A stretch of DNA of 64,000 bases from the NCBI RefSeq assembly GCF_001625195.1, contig NC_054390.1, positions 124,001-188,000 on the forward strand, in the 5' to 3' direction. The position numbers and the translations under genes were made by a program. How positions within the stretch are numbered: position 1 is the stretch's first letter; each line of letters opens with the position of its first letter. Positions 56,201 to 64,000 of the stretch are shown here, piece after piece. This stretch comes from Drechmeria coniospora. Taxonomy: Eukaryota > Ascomycota > Sordariomycetes > Hypocreales > Ophiocordycipitaceae. Under the pieces are notes generated by a model. It saw only the letters and a list, made by a program, of their open reading frames with translations. It was not told the origin of the DNA and ran no database searches.

Positions 56201-59200
56201 TTGTAGGACAATAGCCAACGCATCCTGCCGAAGGTAATCTTGTACTTGTTCCAGCCGTCGGTCCATAGGTTGATTCCGTAATTGTACCGCCGGTAGGACC
56301 TACAGTAACAATAATTTTAGTTGGACAATTTCCAGTACACCCAGCAGATGGCAAGATAGTACTGGTTCCCGGTATTGGTCCTGTCGTAGATTCTGTTACA
56401 ACACCTGTAGTTCCGATAGTTATTACAATCCTTGTAGGACAGTTGCCGAGACATCCGGCCGAAGGTGGTATAGTACTTGTACCAGCTGTCGGTCCGTAGG
56501 TAGATTCAATAACAAGGTTGCTAGTACCAACTGTTACAATAATTCTTGTAGGGCAGTTACCGCTACACCCAGGTAGTGGTGGAACTGTACTAGTCCCGGC
56601 CGTTGGTCCATAGGTGGATTCCGTAATTGCATCTGTCGTACCTACGGTAACTATTACCTTCGTAGGACAATAGCCAACGCATCCTGCTGAGGGTAGTCTT
56701 GTACTCGTTCCAGCCGTCGGTCCATACGTTGATTCCGTAATTGTTCCGCTAGTCGGACCTACAGTAACAATAATCCTAGTTGGGCAGTTTCCAGTACACC
56801 CGGCAGAAGGCAAGATAGTACTCGTTCCCGGTGTTGGTCCTGTTGTGGACTCTGTTACGATACCTGTAGTACCGACAGTTATGACAATCCTCGTAGGACA
56901 GTTACCTATGCATCCAGACGAAGGTGGTATCGTACTTGTACCAGCTGTCGGTCCATAGGTAGATTCCGTAACCCTATCTGTCGTACCAACAGTAACTATT
57001 ACCTTCGTAGGACAAAAGCCAACGCATCCTGGAGAGGGAAATCTTGTACTCGTTCCAGCTGTCGGTCCATAGGTTGATTCAGTAGTTACACCGTCAGTAG
57101 GACCTACAGTAACAATAATCCTAGTTGGGCAGTTTCCAGTACACCCAGCAGAAGGCAAGATGGTACTAGTTCCCGGTATTGGTCCGGTAGTAGACTCTGT
57201 AATAACGCCTGTAGTTCCGACAGTTATAATAATCCTTGTAGGACAGTTACCGATACATCCAGCCGAAGGCGGTATTGTACTTGTGCCAGCTGTCGGTCCG
57301 TAGGTAGATTCAATAACAAGGTTGCTAGTACCAACTGTTACAATAATTCTTGTAGGGCAGTTACCGCTACACCCAGGAAGTGGTGGAATTGTACTTGTCC
57401 CGGCTGTTGGACCGTAGGTGGATTCTGAAATTACATCTGTTGTACCCACAGTAATTATTATCTTCGTAGGACAATAGCCAACGCATCCTAGAGAGGGAAA
57501 TCTTGTACTGGTTCCAGCTGTCGGTCCATAGGTTGATTCAGTAGTTACACCGCCAGTAGGACCTATAGTAACAATAACCCTAGTTGGGCAGTTTCCAGTA
57601 CACCCAGCAGAAGGCAAGATGGTACTAGTTCCCGGTATTGGTCCTGTAGTGGACTCTGTTATGATACCTGTAGTACCGACAGTTATAATAACCCTTGTAG
57701 GACAGTTGCCTACACATCCAGCCGAAGGCGGTATTGTACTTGTACCGGCTGTCGGTCCGTAGGTAGATTCAAGAACAAGGTTGCTAGTACCTACTGTGAC
57801 AATAATTCTTGTAGGGCAGTTACCGATACACCCAGGTAGTGGTGGAACTGTACTAGTCCCGGCCGTTGGTCCATAGGTGGATTCCGTAATTGCATCTGTC
57901 GTACCTACGGTAACTATTACCTTCGTAGGACAATAGCCAACACATCCTACCGATGGTGGTCTTGTACTCGTTCCAGCTGTCGGTCCATACGTTGATTCGG
58001 TAATAATACCGCCAGTAGGACCTACGGTAACAATAATCCTAGTTGGGCAGTTTCCAGTACAATTGGCTGAAGGCAAGATAGTACTGGTTCCCGGTGTTGG
58101 TCCTGTAGTAGACTCTACTACAATACCTGTAGTTTCGATAGTTATAACAATTCTTGTGGGACAGTTACCGATACATCCAGCCGAAGGCGGTATAGTACTT
58201 GTACCGGCTGTCGGTCCATACGTAGATTCAATAACAAGGTTGGTAGGACCTACTGTTACAATAATCTTTGTAGGGCAGTTGCCGATACATCCGGCCGAAG
58301 GCGGTATTGTACTTGTGCCAGCTGTCGGGCCGTAGGTGGATTGAATAACAAGGTTACTAGTACCCATTGTTACAATAATCCTTGTAGGGCAGTTACCAAT
58401 ACATCCGGAAGATGGTACAATTGTACTGGTTCCGGCTATTGGCCCGTATGTAGTTTCAGTTATAGCATCTGTGGTACCTACAGTTATAATAATCCTTGTT
58501 GGACAGCTGCCTACACATTCACCTGAAGGTATTATTGTACTTGTGCCCGCTACCGGTCCATGTGTAGTCTCAGTTGTATATCCTCCTGTAGCGGTTGCAA
58601 TGATTCTTATTCTGCAGTTTACTGTACATCCAGGAGGTGGCATTATCGTAGTTATCCCCGGTATAGGGCCAAAAGTCGTCTCGACTATAACCGTTACAAT
58701 TACTCTTGTACGGCATCTGCCTGTACATCCGGGTCGAGGTAATATTGTACTTGTTCCAGCTACAGGTCCACTTGTAACTTGGGTTAGGATATAGGGAGTT
58801 ACAGTTATAATAATAGTAGTAGGACAATTTATACATTCAGGTGGTGGAAGAATCGAACTAGTGCCAGGCGTTGGACCAAATGTCGTTTTGGTAGTATATC
58901 CACCTGTTAGCGACGCTACTGATGTTGGCTCGACAATAACAACTGTTCCCGTTTTAAATGTTCCCTTTGGTGCTTCTGTAAAAGTCGACCCCAGTAATCC
59001 CGTTCCCTTGCTCGTAATGGTAGTATACGGGCCTGTAAATGTTGATCTCGGTTCTACAATAACTACTGTTCCTGTCTTGTCTGTACTAGAAGGTGGTAGT
59101 GAAAGTGTAATAGTATTCGTACCGGTTCCAACTGCAGTAACTGTTGTATATGGTCCTGTAAATGTTTCCTCTATTGTACTTGGCTGTATTACAATAATCG

Positions 59201-59541
59201 TTCCGGTTCTCCCTGTTCCCGTTGGATTTAAAGATATTGTAGATTTAACAGTACCTGTACCAATGCCTGTAATTGTAGTGAATGGTCCTGTAAAGGTACT
59301 CGAACCCATATATGACGTATAAGTTCTAATATTCTCTTAGTATTAGAATTCTATAAGGACGGATATCTATCCTAAGCGCATCATACCGAATACTATGGCT
59401 TTCTTTCGTTGCACTGGAGCATACTATTTCAAAGGGCTGAAATTCAACAAGTACTGTCCCTTTAACATCGTGTGCCGCTCCGTAATCAAAATTTGCATAT
59501 AATAGGAGGACGGTGAATCTTGCTAAGTTTATAATATTCAT
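44490..59541 (-). CDS. Giant modular secreted adhesin 2: CX3C stalk with four GLEYA heads
   Basis: I propose exon 1 at 59541-59387 and exon 2 at 59325-44490, about 4996 residues. The start is MNIINLARFTVLLLYA, a moderately hydrophobic leader. Splicing gives SIRTYTSYMGSST, matching PIRTYTSC in giant gene 1. Order of parts: three N-terminal units (GPYTTVT plus TGTVVIVEP); stalk units with CX3C, first in the four-unit pattern of gene 1 (about 58.5-55.3 kb), then about 30 two-unit repeats (TSGCTVNCFTQIVVTVAP and SGCTGFCPTRIVVTATGG, 228 bp); a few DCTHPCTTS units; then four GLEYA domains (YYYPNENS, DNFSFVDQGYYVPPTTGIY, FFLGDGNAFDC, AGFAYPFRY). GLEYA domains are lectin-like ligand-binding heads of fungal adhesins. 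No GPI signal follows the last domain (ends YPLLCG). Confidence 0.87.
47820..54720 (-). repeat. Coding 228-bp dyad repeat of the stalk
   Basis: Alternating 38-codon units with CTVNCFTQ and CTGFCPTR cores repeat about 30 times with a period near 228 bp. Adjacent dyads are highly similar, while the whole array is mildly diverged. Confidence 0.92.
55260..58500 (-). repeat. Coding 459-bp four-unit repeat, same order as in giant gene 1
   Basis: Units follow the order GCVGYCPTK, then GCSGNCPTR or GCIGNCPTR with GTSNLVIE, then GCIGNCPTRI with GTTGVVTE, then GCTGNCPTR with GPTGGTITE. That is 153 codons, about seven copies. Order and linkers correspond to the array of giant gene 1. Confidence 0.88.
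59326..59386 (-). other. Predicted intron of giant gene 2
   Basis: 61 nt, GTATGA to ATATTAG, with CTAAT about 18 nt before the acceptor. It removes the stop at 59339-59337 that closes the long frame, keeps phase (51 codons plus 2 nt in exon 1) and yields the IRTYTS junction shared with giant gene 1. Confidence 0.75.
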
Positions 59542-60076
59542 AATGCGCTCTAAAGAGGAGTTATAATAATAGAGGCTCTTGGGTAGTATATTGAATAAGT
59601 CAGGTTGAAAAGAGAATAAATACAATTCAAACCAAATACCTACTAGCAATATGGTAGATACTATAAATGATTATATTGAACAAGGTCGTTACGTAGTATT
59701 TCGTAAAGTGTCGTAAGGTAAGATCCTCTCTAAGGGTATTTCTTAATAGATGTTATCCTTATATATATTCTGTATATCTACTTCCCCAGCCTACTACTTG
59801 CTTATACGATCTATCTGCATTATAGATAGCACTGCTTAGTATACTATCAAATGTAACTAGTCTTTACACACAGGGATCTTTTACTACAGATTGTACTATT
59901 GGATTAGGTTTATCTCGTACGATATGATACATGCCTGTACGTTTAAAAGGTGTTTAGATTTAGAGTTAGGATAATACCCACTGGCTAATGCCCTACAGAA
60001 TCTTGAATCCGGGATGAATAGTCCTATACGGTAAATTTTATTGTCTACAAGTGAGTAGAGTTGGTCTGCCGACACT
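59542..60076. other. 5' flank of giant gene 2
   Basis: AT-rich. No TATA box stands out above background. No gene. Confidence 0.5.
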
Positions 60077-60575
60077 AGTTATTTCCATTATCTATCCGCA
60101 AACCTTACCTTACCGGTAGGCGAGCAATTCGGCTCAAAATCAGACTTCTGATAGTTGTTTCTATTACCTAACCGCAAGCCTTTCGAGTAGGCGAGCAAAT
60201 CAGGTCACAATCAGACCACTTCCCTATCGTCTAAGAAGGCGTAGTTATAATAGCAGTTGTTTCCATTTCCTACACTCAATTCTTGCCAGTAGGCGAGCAA
60301 ATCAGTTCATAATCATACCACTTCCCTCATTTTCTAGGAAGGGCGTAGCTATAGTAGCAGTTGATTCCGCCACAACTTAAAAACCTTGTAGGCGAGCAAT
60401 TCAGCTAAAAATCAGCCCACATACCTCATCGTCTGAATAGGGCATAGTTGGAGCAGCAGTTGTTTCTATCACATCCTCGCAAACCTTATTTATAGGCTCA
60501 GCTCAAAATCAGACCACGTAACTCAACGTCCAAATAGGGCATAGTTAGAATAGCAGTTGTTTCTTGCGAGTTACC
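60077..60575. repeat. Minisatellite upstream of giant gene 2, about five units of 75-100 bp
   Basis: The core GTAGGCGAGCAA recurs near 60117, 60191, 60289 and 60389, and as TAGGCTCAGC near 60492. It alternates with AGCAGTTGTTTC and an ATCAGACCACTTCC-type block. The sequence is unrelated to the minisatellite upstream of gene 1, but unit length and position are similar. Confidence 0.82.
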
Positions 60576-63500
60576 TCAGTGCATTTTCTCCTTACCTGCA
60601 TTTTTCACAATGAATATCCATTGCAATACAAATTAAAATAAGAGAGGAGCAGCATTTTGTGATGTACTTGTTCCTATTTACGTATGTATTGTTCGCCTTT
60701 AAGAATGGAATATTCTTGCATTGGCCGGTTGCTTTTACCTCTCATGCAACAACTCATAATGTGCACGTACATTTTGCGTGCAATTCTAATCTTGACGCGG
60801 TGTACTCCGTACTTGGTCTCAATTATTTTCGGAAAAAAGCGACCGATTGTGGAGAAAATGAATACTTAATGGACCCTACCCGACTTGAAGGTGGATAGGT
60901 GGATGCCCAATTTGATATAAACTTGTACGAGCTAAGAATATACTTTGTGCACTATATGCCAAGTGGCTAACCTTGCACTACCCGCACTTACACCATACGG
61001 TATAATTAAGGTTATTGGCAATGTAGAAAACACGCCAAATCAGTCACTTGTAGCGCCGGCAAGGTCTAATTCCTCCTACAAACGGCAACATTGTTACCAA
61101 TGCGGCTCAGCTAGGAGTACGGTACGTATCTCCACACAGGCCAGCATAACAAAGTTACAGTTAGTAGCGTGCAGAATTGTAAGCAATATAGGATGATGTT
61201 GTACCTCGGACATTTGGGAACGAGAGTTGTATGTGTTAAAATACCAGTAGTATACTAGTAAATCCACCCAATTATGATACCATCCTGTATGTGCTGCCAC
61301 TTAGCGACAGTACTGCCTGCAGCTCCCAGCGGCAGTACTGCAGCCAATACACTACTATTGTATGAGTACTTGCATTCTGGTGAAGTGTAGGTAGCTAGTC
61401 GAGAAATGGTGCCTAGGCGGGGATTAAGGACAGCTGGAGGCTCACAGGAACATGACCTCGAAAAACACCAAGAGACTGTATGCGAACAATCTGGCGATAG
61501 TCCCTGTGTATGTGTAATGTGTCAAGCGGGTCCGTGATCCGGCTGCTGCCATAGTTATGAGCCCGGTATGCCTCTACGCCACATTGCTACCAGGATGGGC
61601 AGAAAGATGCATGTCCCCAACCAATACAACTGGCCTCCTCCAACAAGATGTCCTAATCGACTCTCCAGCCGTAACTTAACGACGACTTGTTAAGTCCAGG
61701 CCGATATCTGGACTGGTAAATCTGGAGCCTCTAGATAGCAAAGGTATTTTTCTATTGAGGAACAAGAAGCAGCCGTGTATTGTCTATGTTATGGCTGAAA
61801 CCATATGCTGTCCCTGTTATGCATGAAACTATGCCCGCCTTAGTAACAACAAAATCGGATAGGAATCGGAGATAGCATCAGCTTTAACATGGGGGCAGAT
61901 CCTGGGCAATATAGCATAAGTGGACCAACAATCTTACTATAATCAATCCAACTCCTCCACTTCGTCTTCCATCACCAACACACTACACCCGAGTCAACAA
62001 CTAGTATTGAAAATTATTATCATCGTCATATTAGCTCATACTACTAGCAAGACTTGCGAGGTATCCTTGTTAACCCTCCATACTGGGCAAGATGGTTTGA
62101 GGCATTCATGAGGAAGGCGTCGCTGCAATTTATCCGGGACGCTAGTGGCCCTAATAGCAACAAATCGTCATTCCCTCCGACGGAAATGATATGCCAAGAC
62201 GAATCGGATGGTGTCAATACCCTTGCAGCAGGAGAGGCGGCCGAGGACTAAGTTAAGAGACTCCCGATGCTATCATCTCGACCAATCGAGCTCATCGAAG
62301 GTAAGCAAGAACAACAGCACCAATGCGAATGACCAGAACACACACAACGTTGTGTTGAAAGACCAACTGTACCGGGCAGCAGGCGTTTACCGAATTGACG
62401 ACCTAAACTTGAGAAAGAAACAGTGAAGAAGCTGAAAGGGGCCAGCGAGCCATTGGGGATCCTCTTGATCAAGCAACGACTGGATAAATTGCCTACTAGA
62501 AGTAGTGGACCCGTAATAACTGCTGTAAGGTAGTGCAAGCAGCTGGTAGGACCAACCCGATTGACTGGTATTGGCAACGGGAATCAGCGGTTTTCCGTAC
62601 GGTCGAATGGTCGATCCAAGCCGTCGAAGATTTTGGGATCAATTACTTGCTCGCCGCAATGGTAAGCCTCTATTGTAATGAGACCAAGATTTAGCGAATC
62701 ATGATTGCAGAATCAGGTAATTGACGACTCTCGAGTATCGAGGGGAACTTTTCCTCGCGGACCGTGAAGCGGGATAGAGCCCAAGTACACGATCGAACGC
62801 AGTGCCCGTGCCTTGACCGAAGTGTACATAATTGTTTCCTGCAGACAACATACCGCAAGATCCTAACAGCCTTTCCCATACTCGTCCTAGCTATTGTTAC
62901 GTTTACCTACGGTAACGACAGCGACCTCTACTATCTATCCTCCTACCCAGCGAGAACCCCCCTTGCAGCGCTAGGTACGGCGTTAGAGCGTCTACCTTGA
63001 GTTGCCTCACTCTACAACAAGGGAGCCAACCGGAGGAGCAGGACGAGGACGAGGAATCACTCGGCAATACCTCTGTTGCTTTATAGGAACGTTCTCTTGC
63101 AATCTCTGGCCAGAGGCACATTGGACCGTAGCTCGCTATTGAATCGGCAATACTTGCTTGAGAGAATAACACCTCGATGGCCAAATTCATCGCTACGCAA
63201 GGTAGTACAAAAGGTAGGATCCATGACCGACCCTTATCATGAGCATTGCCATGCAGCTATGGGTCTTTCGCCATTCACCCGTTGGGCGCCGCCACATTCC
63301 GGCACAACATTCTAGGGTGCGCATTTTACAAGAGCTGGATTGAGCGAGCCGATTGCGGCTACTTATCCACTCTCGCACAACGATGAGACTTTCTCCTAAC
63401 GATAGTGTTTCCGCTTACAAAGCTACGGCTGCTGCCCTGCCCTGCCTGTTCTTACCTCGCAATGCCTTTTGCCTCCTGCTGCCTCGTCCAGCGAGCTCGT

Positions 63501-64000
63501 AAAGGACAAGCCGCAACGGAAGCCAATGCAGGCCAGGGTTTAAGTCTAGTTGTCCAAGGCGGCTAGGCTGATGCGTAGCCGGCCGGGATGCGCATCCTGC
63601 TGCAGAACAAGGTTCGATGCAACTACCGCAAGGGTTCATGCGTCCGTAGCCCCACGTCAACTCGCCCCTTTTGGACGTCAACTCGGTCCCTCTACACTAT
63701 ATCGTCAACGCTGCTTTGCACAGCCCAAGTGCCGAGGGAGAGCATCCCAAGGATACAAACAGAGCCGACGCCGATAGAGCCGCCCGTAGAGCCGGCCTTG
63801 GTTGGAGCGGTGCTGCTAGCATTCGTTCCTCGCCCAAGCCCCCCCCCCCCCCCTGTTGTGCCCTCGCATCGTGCCTCCGCATCGTAGCAGTAGATCTCGG
63901 GCGTCTTGCACCTCAGTAAGACATACGATGCATGCCCGGGTAGCTGGTCGGGAAATAGTATTCCGGGTAGCTGGTCCGGACATAGTATCTAAGCATATTT
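60576..64000. other. Distal region, no confident gene
   Basis: Short overlapping frames occur on both strands (for example 60659-60898, 62054-62251, 62764-63000 and minus 62903-63190), none with a domain or consistent exon structure. Composition becomes GC-richer after about 62 kb, and pieces near 62400-62700 look like decayed coding DNA (LKGASEPLGILLIKQRLDK; VEWSIQAVEDFGINYLLAAM). They may be a dead gene or retroelement that I cannot identify. A C homopolymer lies at 63839-63853. Confidence 0.4.
63936..63989. repeat. 27-bp direct repeat, two copies
   Basis: CCGGGTAGCTGGTCGGGAAA continues to ATAGTATT and is followed at once by a second copy with CCGGACATAGTATC. Only a few differences. It may continue beyond the window. 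Confidence 0.8.

Noticed and set aside
61300..61345. Hairpin-like GGCAGTACTGCAG repeats as an ncRNA or terminator
   Set aside because: Only short repeated palindromic words. No extended stem or transcript context is visible.
1..64000. tRNA and rRNA genes
   Set aside because: I looked for cloverleaf-like segments with internal promoter boxes and for conserved rRNA words and saw none. A dedicated covariance-model scan could still find one.

Overview
This window is nuclear DNA from a filamentous ascomycete (Pezizomycotina). The supporting signs are short GT-AG introns of 49 to 70 nt, secreted S10 and S8 peptidase families, an HsbA-like wall protein, GLEYA adhesin domains, a fungal Ty1-copia retrotransposon and a MULE of the type with a FAR1-like zinc domain. 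The secreted-peptidase and adhesin content would fit an insect- or plant-associated fungus (possibly Hypocreales), but that placement is inference. No bacterial or organellar genes, rRNA or tRNA genes were seen.

Layout. Positions 1-7.2 kb form an ordinary gene-bearing segment: a collagen-like ORF at the edge, a secreted pyroglutamyl-peptidase-like gene (2401-3311), a serine carboxypeptidase (3733-5250, minus) and an HsbA-like secreted protein (6506-7057, minus). From 7.2 to 14 kb the DNA is gene-poor. It holds a solo LTR, a tandem LTR-leader-LTR-leader-LTR array resembling a TRIM element, a G-run tract, a seven-copy minisatellite of about 92 bp and the decayed remains of a third copy of the adhesin repeat family. 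Giant gene 1 (14009-26887, plus, about 4273 aa) follows. Positions 27-44 kb are a graveyard: a frameshifted methyltransferase pseudogene, an S8 subtilase cut in two by a 6.3-kb copia element, several solo LTRs, and a truncated MULE nested in another LTR. Giant gene 2 (44490-59541, minus, about 4996 aa) converges on giant gene 1. A second minisatellite lies upstream of it, and the last 3.4 kb holds nothing I can recognise.

The most striking content is the pair of convergent giant secreted proteins. Both share a small first exon, a common sequence at the exon junction (IRTYTS) and arrays of about 38-residue Thr/Gly/Pro-rich units, each carrying a CX3C motif. These units are organised into the same 153-residue (459-bp) four-unit higher-order repeat. 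The C-terminal heads differ: gene 1 ends in two tandem copies of a propeller-like domain of the DUF6923 kind, and gene 2 ends in four tandem GLEYA domains. Neither shows a GPI-anchor signal. I read them as paralogous modular adhesins with one stalk and exchangeable heads. A fossil of the same stalk sits upstream of gene 1.

The mobile elements belong together. Copia LTRs, solo LTRs with 5-bp target duplications and the TRIM-like array share LTR and leader sequence, so the small element is probably mobilised by the copia element. The insertions have reshaped local genes: a solo LTR lies exactly at the stop codon of the pyroglutamyl-peptidase-like gene, and the subtilase has lost its catalytic-His segment at the copia site.
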